Positions 23,612 through 34,786 are shown, counted from the stretch's first letter. The stretch: 64,000 nucleotides of DNA from Zea mays (GCF_902167145.1 NC_050098.1:133312207-133376206), one strand, 5' to 3'. Numbers and translations are program-made. Notes: generated from the letters alone by a model not told the origin.

Positions 23612-24087
23612 TGTTGGAACATGTTACCAGTCGCAAGAAAGCCAACAGGGGTGAACAGTGTGGACAGTAGGGTTACGCGTGAGATGGTAAATAGCTCTAT
23701 TCACCAGGCCTCTCACGGGCACTGTGCGGGGGTATTTATAGGTACCTGAACGCCCAGCGCCTTGTGTTAAGGACGCATGTGCCCTCAGCTACCTAGGTTA
23801 TCCCCAGAATATTCCCATAAAGCAGGGTTACGGACTGTAATTACAGGGATGCCTTTACAAATTAGGCCCGTAAGACGCGGCGGCCACGCAGGGCTCGTTA
23901 CAATGGGCCGGATCGCACGTGGGCCTCTGAGCTGGACGAGGCCGCACTGTGGGATGCCTTCGTCGCCGGTCTTCGTCTGGTGCCGAGCGAAGCGAAGGGT
24001 GTCCTTGCCTGCTTTGTCTCTGTCAGAGCAGCGGCTAAGCAGTGGAGACTTCTAGCGAAGGGTGGCGTTTCTGCCTTCGCTCCAACA
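23612..24087 (-). repeat. Element C 5' LTR
   Basis: This 476-bp LTR is nearly identical to 12514-12989 (four differences seen by eye). It is followed by the duplicated TCGGC at 24088-24092. A minus-strand CCTATAAATA lies near 23736-23746. Confidence 0.95.
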
Positions 24088-24160
24088 TCGGCGCTTTAGA
24101 GGTAGCTGCCGAGTTATGCTGAGCCACGTCGGCGCTTTAGAGGTAGCTGCCGAGCTATGC
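24088..24160. repeat. 41-bp tandem repeat of element B, right part
   Basis: The array broken by element C continues here. GAGTTATGCT is at 24111 and GAGCTATGC at 24152, 41 bp apart. Removing C and one TCGGC restores the same 41-bp spacing across the junction. Confidence 0.85.
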
Positions 24161-24231
24161 GAGGACGTCTTGCTTTTTCCGAGTGATGACTTGACACTTT
24201 TTAGAAATAGTGTCTGACCCGGGAAAACCCC

Positions 24232-24240
24232 ATTTATATC
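24232..24240 (+). promoter_or_regulatory. Possible TATA box for antisense gene 2 of element B
   Basis: ATTTATATC after a GGGAAAACCCC stretch lies about 110 bp before the ATG at 24346, on the strand opposite to element B's transcription. It is weaker than the box at 11491. Confidence 0.45.
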
Positions 24241-24345
24241 ACGTCGTCGCACGCCTCTGCGTTCTGAGCCCTAACTTCACCTTCCTCTAAATATTACTCT
24301 ACTTCCCTCTGATTTCGCTTCCCTTCAATCCGCTAACGAGATTGC

Positions 24346-27300
24346 GATGGCGCCCAAGCGGAAGAACCAAAATTCTGCTGCAGTGGTCATTCCTCCCATC
24401 GACCCCAACAGCCAGTTGCCTTTCGCAGGTAACCACATGTCTGTTGTCTCGGAATCGGATCTCCTTCACCTTGTTGATGTTGGAATTCTTCCTCCGAAAG
24501 GGCTTTGTTCTTGGTGAATTTGTCGTGGGGTTACTGTCCCAACAGAGGATACCCACGAGTCAGTTGTTTATGTTCCATTTCTTGTCTGCGGCCTTGCTCT
24601 TCCCATTTCTCTCTTCTTCCGCGACCTCCTTGACTTTTACAATATGAACCTAACTCATCTGAATCCCAATTCCATTCTACAAATCTCTATCTTTGTTCAC
24701 CTGTGTGAGGCCTACCTCAAAGTTCTTCCCCACTTTGGTTTATGGAAGTATCTGTACCATTGTCGACCTGGGATGGCTGGGGGGTCAGCACCAACTCGTG
24801 GGTGGTGCGAGTTTGGAAATGCGGCGTGGAAGGAAAATGAAATATCTTGATATTCCGCTTAAGGACAGCATCAAGGGGTGGCGTATTGAATTGTTTATTG
24901 TGGAAAACCATGGCAAGTCCCTCCCCCTCGGTCGGGAAGACAGCCAGATGTGCGACTTCAAGTTGGATTGAGTCTCCCACTGCCCTGGAAGTACCAGAGG
25001 CTAAGGTTCTGCTTGCTGAAGTCTGTCTGCTGAAGGAAAGAGGTCTGACCGACAAAGTTGTGGTTGCTGATTTTGTTTTTAAGAACAACCAGCCCCTAAA
25101 GGACAGAGCATACCCGATTTACTTGTACAGTGGTGTTACTAACTCCACTCGGGTTACCAATAGGAGAATTCCTGCTAAGGATTTGGTGAGCCGGCTAGAC
25201 AAGATCTTAAGGGGCAAAGTATCAAATGTTAGTGCTCCTGTTGCCTACTCTACTTGGAATCTGCCACCTCCTAAGTCCTTTTTCAATTTTGTGTCTAATC
25301 CTCCTACTGGTGATAGTGGCCTGGGTCTTAGAGTGCGACCCTCTCCCAAAGATATTGAGGTCTTGGTTGCTTCTCTTTGTGATCTTCCTAATGATGAGAG
25401 GCAAGTTCATTTTGAGATGCCAATGAGTCCAGATGATGCAGAAATGAATGCAATGCTTGACATGTTGGCTGGAGAATCATCTGACTCGGGTCTTACTGAA
25501 ACAATGGTTGTTGCCGCTATACCAGAGCTTGACAAAGCAATGGACTCCCAAAAGCCTGAGGGTACTCGCCCAAAGCGTCGTCGCCAAGTCAGTCGTCCGG
25601 CTGCGCCTGCTGAAGAAAAGAAGAAGAAAAGGAGACGGCTTCGACGATTGTCATGCTTGGACCAGGGTGCTGGCCCTTCTGATCCTGTTGCTGAAGAAGT
25701 ACCGACAGAGGTCTTTACTGGAGTTAATCCCACTGGTGGTGTACCTGCTGAAGTTGACCCCAATGGGTGTGACCGTGCACCGACTGACCCCAATGGGTGT
25801 GACCCTGCTAAAGCTGAGCCCAATGGGTGTAATCCTGTTGCAGCTGAGCCCAATGGGTGTGATCCTGCACCATCTTTTGTCCGCATTTTTGATGAGGACG
25901 AAGAAGAAGAAGTTCCATTAATTCGCAAGAATAGCCGACTCTACAGAGGTAGTAGAGGAGTTAGTGATATTCCTTCTCCAGCCTTGTCTGCTCTTGTTAG
26001 CCTTCAGGATTTATCTATAACAGATTTTGATCAGACCCTTGAGGATGTCATTCCTGAGGATATGCTGTCAGAGCCGACTGATGGTGGTATGATGGATGTT
26101 TGTTCCGACATTCTAGATGTGGGATTGGAGGTATCCCGGTCAGCATCTCGCGCGTCGTCGACCTTGGGGCGGTCTTCAGTGTTAAGAGGTTGGTCAAGAT
26201 TGCCCGACTCCCATGGAGGTGACTGAGGATCCTTCAGCCTTAGAGGCGGCTGTTGCAGAAAACCCAGTCCTCAAGGGTGGTGCTGGCAGTTACCCAGCCC
26301 CAAGGGTGTTGCTGGTGATGATCCGGCTCAGGTGGGTAACGCAAGCTATAGCCCAGCCCCCGAGGGTGTTGCCAGTAGCGATCCGGCCCCGATGGGTAGT
26401 GCGAGCTGTAACCTCCATGGATGTCCACGTTGGGTCGTCTCCACCACATTCTGATGGAGTGATAGTGATGCATACTTCTTTAGCTTCAAGTGAGGGAGTC
26501 GCCTTAGAGGTCGGCGCACCGGATGACAAAATTCTGATATCTGCTGGAGGAGGTGAATCAACCCCCGATGATGCTTTTCAGATTGTCCCAGTTGATCTTC
26601 CTTTGTCGAGTTATAACACAACCTCTCATGACTTGAGATTGCCTTCATTCTTTTCTAATCTTCAGGTAAATTAGCTTTTTTCATTCTATCATTCCTCCTG
26701 GTAAATTACTTTCTTCGTACTCACTTGTTTTTTATAACAGGCTTTGGTTGATGGGATGTCTACTCAACTGAGATCACATGGCGCTGTTGTTCCAGAAGGA
26801 GTTCTGTCTCTGACACGGTGGAATCCATTGCTGCTTCGGAGATAGATAGCTGATTTGAAAGCGCCAAATGCTGGTTGGTACCTTTGCTTTTTTCTTGGCT
26901 GATTGATTAATTTCTTTTTTTGACAATGTATCTTTCTTCGGTTGCTTTTTGTCAGATATGACCCGAAGATACTCTGAGCTCGAGGAGAAACATCTTCAGT
27001 ATCAAACCGACTCAACTCGGCAGTATTCTATGCTTGAGGAGAGATATTCCCAAGGTCAGATCGACCTGGCTCGGGTTTCTGCTTCTTTAGACGACGCGAA
27101 TTCCTTGAATTCCTCTCTTAATGCTCAGCTTGACTCTGAAAGGGTGGTTAACGAGGTAAGCTTACTTAATTGGATCTGTTGTGCTTTTACTGATTTCTGG
27201 ATATTTGAGGGTTGATTCTTGTCTGCAGGAGGAGAAACGAGCACTTGCAGCTTCCCGCGACAATCTGGATAGGTTATATCGTGACACCAGTAATTCTCTA

Positions 27301-27690
27301 ACCATCTTGGAGAGGAGCCACCGCTTCACCATGGCAGATCTGGATCACCATCGCCATGAACTGCAAGTATCATAGGATGAGATCCTGCGGCTCAGGCAGC
27401 TCGTGTCAAGCAAGGACTCTGTCATTAAGGATCTGCGTGCCTCCAAGAGATCAGTCGCCCAGGAGCTAGAAGCTGCTCGACTAGCTGCCAAGGTTGCAGA
27501 GGACAACTGCGTTGTTTTGAAGACCCAACGAGACAAGGCTATGGATAAAGCCATTTGTGCGGGATGAATCTTGATGAGAAGGCCTGGTGTAGTTGTTCCT
27601 GATGACATTGTGGCGGACGTTAAGGCTGCGCCTGATGCTTCGAGTCGCCCTTCCTCCTTGATAGCTCCTGCGAAAGACATTACTAAGTAG
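24346..27690 (+). pseudogene. Element B antisense multi-exon gene 2, 'putative gypsy type transposon' protein
   Basis: ATG 24346 begins MAPKRKNQNSAAVVIPP. The next 500 bp carry, in changing frames, VVYVPFLVCGLALPISLFFR, LLDFYNMNLTHLNPNSIL and YLKVLPHFGLWKYL, the same family as the antisense gene of element C. A long frame (24847-26226) has a basic patch (KRRRQVSR), four DPNGC/EPNGC decapeptides (25751-25870) and an acidic stretch. GT...AG introns are likely at about 26665-26741, 26875-26955 and 27155-27229, with coiled-coil exons (RRYSELEEKHLQYQTDSTRQ) ending at TAG 27688-27690. Frameshifts near 24500-24650 disable it. Its function is unknown, and it faces integrase across the 89-bp array. 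Confidence 0.68.
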
Positions 27691-27837
27691 AGATGTTTCG
27701 CTGTGTTTAGAAGATACTTAGCTAAAAAACTATAACATTTTGTCTCTGTTGTTAGAATTCAACAATTGTTATGAATGATCGTAGAAGTAAGTGCAGTGTG
27801 CTGGTTTTGGAATCTTTTTCTAATTTATGCTAATTGA

Positions 27838-28620
27838 TCGGTTAGTAAGGCATAGAGATCGCCCTAAGATGAGTAAACGCGAGCACATTACACTAAGTCG
27901 AGTAAGCGTGAGCATGTTGCACCGTCTTAAGTCATTGCCGACTTAAGTTGATTGCTCCGTTAATAGGGTATAGTGGTCACCCTAAGTCGAGTAAGCATGA
28001 GCATGTTGCACCGTCTTAAGTCACTGCTGACTTAAGTCGATTGCTCCGTTAGTAGGGTACAGTGGTCAACCTAAGTCGAGTAAGCGTGAGCATGTTGCAC
28101 CGTCTTAAGTCACTGCCGACTTAAGCCGATTGCTCCGTTAGTAGGGTATAGTGGTCACCCTAAGTCGAGTAAGCGTGAGCATGTTGCACCGTCTTAAGTC
28201 ACTGCCGACTTAAGCCGATTGCTCCGTTAGTAGGGTATAGTGCTCACCCTAAGTCGAGTAACCGTGAGCATGTTGCACCGTCTTAAGTCAATGCCGACTT
28301 AAGCTGATTGCTCCGTTAGTAGGGTATAGTGGTCACCCTAAGTCGAGTAAGCGTGAGCATGTTGCACCGTCTTAAGCCACTGCCGACTTAAGCCGATTGC
28401 TCCGTTAGTAGGGTATAGTGGTCACCCTAAGTCGAGTAAGCGTGAGCATGTTGCACCGTCTTAAGTCACTGCCGACTCAAGCTGATTGCTCAGTTAGTAG
28501 GGTATAGTGGTCACCCTAAGTCGAGTAAGCGTGAGCATGTTGCACCATTTTAAGTCACTGCCGACTTAAGCCGATTGCTCCGTTAGTAGGGTATTGTGGT
28601 CACCCTAAGTCGAGTAAAGC
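27838..28620. repeat. 89-bp tandem array between convergent genes of element B
   Basis: TTGCTCCGTTAGTAGGG recurs at about 27952, 28041, 28130, 28219, 28308, 28397, 28486 and 28575, exactly 89 bp apart, with a diverged leading unit from about 27838. Most units carry the perfect inverted pair CTTAAGTC-ACTGCC-GACTTAAG, able to fold as an 8-bp stem with a 6-base loop, and GGTCACCCTAAG. Confidence 0.95.
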
Positions 28621-28731
28621 TTGCTGATTGATAATAAACAGTTCAATTGCCCTTGAGAACGAAATCTTTTATTGATGAGGTATTTACCAATTACAAAATA
28701 CAATGCTCCCCCGATAGCTTTTGAAATCTTG

Positions 28732-29640
28732 CTAAGGGTAAAACTTCCTGAGATGCTCTATATTCCATGAATTCCCTATTTTCGTGCCATCCATTTGAGT
28801 AATCCTATATGATCCTGGCCGAGTGACCTCTACTACTACAAATGGCCCTTCCCATAGTGGTGATAATTTGTGTCGTCCTTCCCCCGTTAGAATTCGGCGA
28901 AGGACCAAGTCTCCCACTACAAAGGATCGATGTCGTATGGCCTTGTCATGATAGCGCCTCAAGGTTTGCTGGTATCTAGCTGACTGAATTACTGTATTCA
29001 ATCGCTCTTCCTCCAATACGTCAATGTCCTCTAATCTCGTAGCCTCTGCTTCAGCTATGCTTTCGAAGACCAACCTTGGTGCCCCAAACCTGAGATCAGC
29101 AGGTAGCACTGCCTCCGAACCATAGACCATGAAGAAAGGAGTATTTCCATGCAGAGCTCGACTAGGTTGAGTTCTTAAGCTCCAAACCACATACGGCAAC
29201 TCTCTGATCCATTTTCCCGCAAACTTTTCATTCTTGTCAAAGACTTTCTTCCTTAGTGCTTCCAGTATCATTACATTAGCCCTTTCTACCTGGTCGTTAG
29301 CCCTTGGATGTGCTACTGATGCATATTTAAACTAGATGCTTCGTTGTTCGCAGAAATCAAAGAATTCAGAGCTAGTGAAATTGGATCCCAAGTCAGTTAT
29401 GATGCTATTCGGTATCCCAAACCTGAATATTATATCTTGTATGAACTCCACTGCCTTGGCTGAAGTCAAAGAAGCAATGGGTTTGTATTCTATCCATTTG
29501 GTGAATTTGTCAATGGCGACCAACACATGAGTGTATCCTCCCTGAGTTTTCTTGAAGGGTCCAAACATGTCCAATCCCCAGCACGCAAATGGCCATGTCA
29601 CGGCCCACGGGTATGGTCTGCAGTTGCTGTGCTAGTAAAT
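28732..29640 (-). pseudogene. Element B integrase core and C-terminus
   Basis: The core shows WGLDMFGPFKKTQGG and IITDLGSNF, the first two catalytic Asp positions, near 29420-29580. The expected Asn in the second motif reads Leu (TDLGSNF). The region with the catalytic Glu (ANDQVERANVMIL) and the C-terminal part (GDLVLRRI, LSPLWEGPFVVV) follow at 28732-29330. TAG at 29332-29334 interrupts it, and a frame change lies near 29600-29680. Integrase would join element DNA to the chromosome; this copy cannot. Confidence 0.88.
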
Positions 29641-29677
29641 GTTGCTGCTTTGATAAGAATTGGCAAGCTTTGCACCT

Positions 29678-30463
29678 CTATACTAACTCAGCTGCATCAC
29701 TCTTTGCTGTCGGCCAGTAGAAACCAGACCTGAAGACCTTCCCAACCAGAGTCCTGGATGCTGCGTGTATCCCGCACTGTCCGGCGTGGATCTCATCTAA
29801 CAGTTGCTTCCCAGTAGCTGAAAGAATGCACTTCATGAGGACTCCTGTTGCGCCCCTTCTATACAGTGCATCCCCAATGAGGGTGTAGTGGGCTGACTGC
29901 CTTGCGATGCGCTCTGCTGCAGCTTTGTCATCCGGTTCCTCTTCATTCTTTATATATCTGATGATGGGCTCCCTCCAGTCATTAGAGTCTGACTCTGGCT
30001 GGCTCAAAACATTGTACTCTTCTGCTTGATCTGAGGAAATGCTTGGGCGTGGTACCTCTTGGACGAAAACTCCAGGTGGAACCTGAGTCCGACTGGATCC
30101 TAGTTTTGACAACGCGTCTGCCGCCCAATTGTGATCTCTTTCCACATGATGAAATTCCAGCCCTTCAAATTTGTCTTCTAGTTTTTGGACGGCTGTGCAG
30201 TACTTGCCCATAGAGTCATTCGAGCAATCCCATTCTTTATTTATCTGACTTATGACCACCAGTGAATCTCCGTATACCATTAACCTCTTAATGTCCAGTG
30301 ATATGGCAATGTTCAATCCGTGGACCAAAGCTTCATATTCTGCTGCATTATTGGATGCTGAGAATAACAACTGAAGAGCATATTTGAGTTGTTCACCTCC
30401 AGGTGCAATGAAGAGGATCCCTGCACCTGCCCCCTGCAGCTTTAGCAAGCCATCGAAATACAT
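29678..30463 (-). pseudogene. Element B second (archaeal-type) RNase H and integrase zinc region
   Basis: MYFDGLLKLQGAGAGILF, ASNNAAEYEALVHGL, VYGDSLVVISQI and DHNWAADALSKL mark a full RNase H fold with its D, E, D, D pattern. The integrase zinc-binding start (DEIHAGQCGIHAA, FYWPTAKSDAAELV) follows, ending at TAG 29678-29680 before the CKAC cysteines. A TGA at 30464-30466 separates it from the RT part in the same frame. The stops fit changes from CAG and TGG. Confidence 0.9.
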
Positions 30464-31924
30464 CTGTCATACTTCTGCAGTCTCCAGGTTGTCTGGTACT
30501 TGTTGCTCGGTCCATTCTGATACGAAGTCAACTAGTGCTTGAGTCTTTATTGCAGTACGAGGCCAAAACTCGATGTCGTCAGCTCCCAGCTCACAGGCCC
30601 ACTTGGCTATTCTTCCAATGGCTTCTTTGTTGTGGAGAATATCCCCTATTGGAAACCAGGTGACTACTATGACTTTGTGGTCGTCGAAGTAGTGACGGAG
30701 CTTGCGTGCAGTTAGAAGTACTTCATACAACAGTTTTTGGACTTGAGGATACTTCTTCTTAGATGGCCTCAGAACTTCGCTTATGAAGTAGATAGGATGT
30801 TGTACTGGATACGCGTGTCCTTCCTCTGCTCGCTCGACTACCAATGCGGTGCTCACCACGTGAGTCGTGCAAGAGATGTACAACAGCAGATCTTCTGCCG
30901 ACTGGTTTGGTGTGGCTCGGCGTGGCGGCTTCAGCACTGGCGGCGTGGTCAGGAACTTCTTTAGTGCATCAAGAGCTTCCTGAGCTTCTGAGGTCCACTG
31001 GAACTTATCCACCTTCTTGAGCAATTTGTAGAATGGTAGGCCTTTTTCTCCTAACCTTGATATGAACCTGCTTAAAGCTGCCATGCATCCAGTAAGTCTT
31101 TGCACTTTCTTCTGTGACTGTGGTGCTTCCATCCTCACGATAGCCTCGCTCTTTTTAGGGTTAGCTTCAATCCCTTGGTGGCTGACAACGAATCCGAGCA
31201 ACTTCCCTGCTGGCACTCCAAACACAGATTTTTCTGGATTGAGCTTCCATCGATATCGCCTCAGACTGTTGAAGACTAGTTGCAAATCTTCAATGAAATT
31301 TTCTGAGCTTTCTGTCTTGATCACCACATCATCAACATAGGCTTGTACCCGCTTGCCCCAATGATCGGCTAAGCATGTTTGAATGGCTCTCTGGTAAGTC
31401 GCTCCAGCGTTCTTGAGGCCGAACGACATGGAGGTATAGCAGAAAGCTCCAAACTTGGTAATTAATGTTGTTTTTTCCTCGTCTTCTTTTGCCAAGCTGA
31501 TTTGATGGTATCCTGAGTAGCAATCCAAGAATGATAGTATAGAACATACGGCGGTTGAATCTACCACCTGATATATTCTAGGATGTCCGAAGGGATCCTT
31601 CGGACAGTGTTTGTTGAGATCTGTATAGTCGACGCACATGCGCCAATCCACTTTATTCTTTTTTAGTACAAGAACAGGATTTGCTAACCACTCAGGATGC
31701 AGTACTTCTCTAATGAACCCTGCTGCGACTAAGCGAGCTAGCTCGGCACGGATGGCTTCTCTCTTGTCGGACATGAAACGATGCAACTTTTGTCTGATCG
31801 ACCTCGCCTGGGGATAGACCTTCAGTTTGTGCTCGGCCAGTTCTCTCGGGACTCCCTTCATATCCGTAGGTTGCCATGCGAATACGTCTCGGTTATCTTG
31901 CAGAAACTGGACGAGCGCGCCTTC
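30464..31924 (-). pseudogene. Element B reverse transcriptase and RNase H
   Basis: RT motifs are CVDYTDLN, YSGYHQISL, MSFGLKNAGATYQR and the catalytic YVDDVVI, all in one frame. The connection and RNase H part follows (LLLYISCTTHVVSTALV, YFISEVL, KLRHYFDDHKV). The frame is open from TAG 31925-31927 to TGA 30464-30466, about 487 codons. This is the best preserved coding block of element B. The bounding stops would still prevent production of a full precursor. Confidence 0.92.
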
Positions 31925-32895
31925 CTATTTGTCATCCAAGCTGGAGCTGATGATGGCGGTTTTGCGTTCATCAGCGAACCCGAGGTTGATTCTTTTTGTT
32001 TTCTTAGTCGGCCGCATAGAGGTCACGGCTTGAGCTTTGTTTGCAGGTACTGCGAGATCCTCCTCAGGCTTTGAGTTCGCCTGCGCGGAAGAAGTCGTCG
32101 ATGGTTTTGTGGTGAGGGCCGCCTGAATGGCCACTCGGAAGCATTCTACGGCGCCTTGGAAGTCAGCGCGCACGGTGATGATCTCTTGTGGTCCCGGCAT
32201 CTTCAATATCATGTATGTATAGTGCGGAATGGCCATGAATTTCGCCAATCCCTGCCTACCGATGATAGCGTTGTATCCGCAGTCGAAGCTTGCTACGTCG
32301 AACCTTAGGAACTCGGTTCTGTAGTTTTCCGGAGTTCCGAAGGTGACCGGCATGTAGATGTGTCGAGTGGGTATTCTCCTTCAGTCGGCACAATGCCGAA
32401 GAAAGGAGTGTCTGACTCGTGGAGCTCTTTGAGTGCGACTCCCAAGCCTTAGAGGGTCCGGGGGAAGGTGACGTTGATGCTGCTTCCCCCGTCCACTAAC
32501 ACCTTCTTTACCCTGCTTTCTCGGATCACTGGATATTTGCCCGGGTGATTAAAGTTGAGCCACTGATCCGCCCGAGTGAAGGTGATCGGGTGTTCGGACC
32601 ATCGATACGGGGCGGGAGGACCGGTGGCCGCCACCAGTATCTGACGGTCGTTGAGCTTCTGCTGTCTCTTGCTATCTTGCGACCCATGTCCGCCGAAGAT
32701 GACGTTGACTTCTCCGTCGACGCGCGGGAATGCTCCGCCTCCTCCTCCTTCCTGCTGTTGAGGTTGTTGAGGTTCTCCAGGTCCTCCTCGTGGTGGGGGA
32801 GGTGGTAGAGGTTGGAAGGGTCGGTCGTTCCCGACGAAGTGCTTGAAGTCTCTGCAGTTCCGGAGGGTGTGGCGCATGTCCTTATGGTACGGACA
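31925..32895 (-). pseudogene. Element B zinc motif and protease
   Basis: A zinc-type motif ending MRHTLRNCRDFKHF lies near 32830-32880. Retropepsin shows KKVLVDGGSSINV (about 32480-32500), and its second half NAIIGRQGLAKFMAIPHYTY is at about 32200-32270. A break falls between them near 32350-32450 (frame change with stop). The end TAG at 31925-31927 sits at the same place as the TAG of element A at 81-83. Confidence 0.86.
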
Positions 32896-34740
32896 CTGGC
32901 GTCGAGGATGTCGTCCAATGTACGTTCGCCTCCGCGGGGTGCTCCTCGGGCGCGAGAGACGGGTGGTCCAGCGGCATGGACTTCTTCACGAGGCCTCTTC
33001 TCCCAACGCTTGTCGGGTTGTTAGTTCGCGTCGCGTCGTGGTGCCGGCGGTGCAGACTTTGCTCCTCCAATAAGGTCCTGAGCTCGTTCGTCGGCCGTGA
33101 TGTAGAGGTCCGCTTCCCTCAATAGTTGCTCGGAGGTAGTCGGCGCTTTTTACAGTATGGCTCGGACGAAGGCCGAGTCATTAGATCTCCGGTAGAAGTC
33201 CTCGATCACTTCTGCTTCCGCAACCTCGATTTCTCATGGTCTGAAACCTTTTGAGGTATGACCGGAGAGTCTCATCCCCTCGGCGCCTAATGGATTTGAG
33301 GTTCCATGGTTGCACCGGCTTGTCGGAGAGGGATTGGAAGTTGGCGATAAAACACCGACTGAAGTCGCTCCAATCGTTGATGCAGTGTCGGGGCAGGTGT
33401 CGTAGCCATTGCAGCGCATCTTGCCAAAGGACGATGGGCAAATATGCAGTCATCACATCTTCAGTTGCCCCAGCAGCCCGGGCAGTAGTGGTGTAGATAG
33501 CCAACCAGCCTCCTGGGTCCTACTTGGGCTCATACTTGTCGAGGTTGGAGACCTTGAAGTTAGGGGGCCACTGAATGGCCCTAAGACGTGGAGTAAGCGC
33601 CGATACTCCACAAGTATCCTCCTGTCGATGATTGTGGTGTCGGTCCCGGGGAGGGGAGTTGTCGATGTGCTGCCTTGACCGTCCCCAGGTCGTGCCGCCA
33701 GTTGAAGCTGTTGCCGACTCAACCCTAGTGGCCTGACTTCGCGCAGGGATGCCATGATCCCGATCATACTCTTCTCGACGCCGAATCTCGTTCTCATGTC
33801 GTCGTTCGCGCGAAGCATTGATGGAGCTCCGTGCGTCCCGCCAACTGTTGATGGCATGTCGTAGATCGCTCGGAGGATGAGCGAGAGGCAGAAGGTGGTT
33901 GGCTGCCCGAGTAAGCAGCCACCGATAGCCCTCGGCATCTGGAGTCCGAGGGAGGCCATCGGCTATCCGAGCAAACACTCCACCGACCTCGCTCGGTGTG
34001 TTCATGGCTCGGGCGAAGTCGGGGTTCGGATTTCGTTCGAAGAGAGGATTCTCTCGACGCTGTCTCGCCTCCTGCTCGGCTTGCTCTTGAGCTTGCCGAC
34101 GATCACGTCGGCGGGAATTCCTTCTCTCCCTGAAGACTCGTTCATCTAGAGTTTCTCCCACCTCTGAGATCTCATCTCGCAACACAGGCTGCACCGGATC
34201 TCGTTCTCTGGCTTCATGATGTCGCTAGACGTTACGGCGTCGGTTCCTTCGTCGATGAGTTTCCTGCTGAGGAGGTTCTTCCCCAGGCACAGTTGGTTCA
34301 TCGTCGGAGATGGGGGACGATTCCACTCTCCCCCTGATAAAGAGGACATCGGGGTAGAACGAAGTTATCGTGACAACAAGCTTCTTTCTGTTCTCCTTTG
34401 AGGGCGGAGGCACCAGAAGGGCAGCTTGATGGGTCCTTGTTTCTTTTTTCCTCGTAATCCGTGTCCACTCTTCTATGGATTAGGTGGACAACGGGGTTCT
34501 TTGGGTGAATGAATTTTCCGCTCCTGGCTTGCAGGTGGTAGTCTTCGCTCGGAGCGCTGGAGGTTGCGCTATTTCCTGCTTCGCTCCGGCTTTCCCGGAG
34601 ATTATCGAGGAAGGTTTTCTCTCCGGTAGATCCGCTATGCGATGTAGAGTTCCTTCTTCATCTGCCACGGATGAGATGGTTCCAAAGCAGAACACGGATC
34701 CAGGGCGGAGAGCGATCTTATGCTGGAAAGTGACGGCCAT
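32896..34740 (-). pseudogene. Element B gag
   Basis: The start is set at ATG 34740 (MAVTFQHKIALRPGSVFCFG), about 30 bp after the primer site. This N-terminus resembles that of element A gag in length before the Arg-rich part. The middle (33520-34194) is Arg/Glu-rich with RERRNSRRRDRRQAQ. The capsid part (33181-33504) has LPIVLWQDALQWLRHLP and FSRCFIANFQSLSDKP. At least three frame breaks or stops divide it. Confidence 0.82.
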
Positions 34741-34767
34741 TGAGCTAGCTTGGATCAGTGACACACC

Positions 34768-34785
34768 CCCTACCTGGCGCGCCAG
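34768..34785 (-). other. Element B primer-binding site
   Basis: CTGGCGCGCCAGGTAGGG on the minus strand follows the 5' LTR after one base. It contains GGCGCGCC, a perfect palindrome, and matches the site of element A over at least 15 bases. Confidence 0.75.
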
Positions 34786-34786
34786 T

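Larger units (their letters stand above)
12514..24087 (-). mobile_element. Element C: Tat-clade Ty3/gypsy retrotransposon nested in B
   Basis: Two 476-bp LTRs (12514-12989 and 23612-24087) enclose the element. TCGGC is duplicated at 12509-12513 and 24088-24092. Minus-strand order is gag, zinc motif, protease, RT, RNase H, second RNase H, integrase. A plus-strand multi-exon gene faces it from the 3' side, and a 78/79-bp array lies between them. By eye the LTRs differ at only four sites (0.8%), so insertion was recent, of the order of 0.3 million years. Even so, pol has homopolymer frameshifts near 20817-20822 and 18389-18395, gag changes frame near 22100-22200, and there is a TAG at 22981-22983. 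Confidence 0.95.

Noticed and set aside
17251..28620. The 78/79-bp and 89-bp arrays as CRISPR arrays
   Set aside because: Units are contiguous tandem copies without unique spacers, inside plant retrotransposons.
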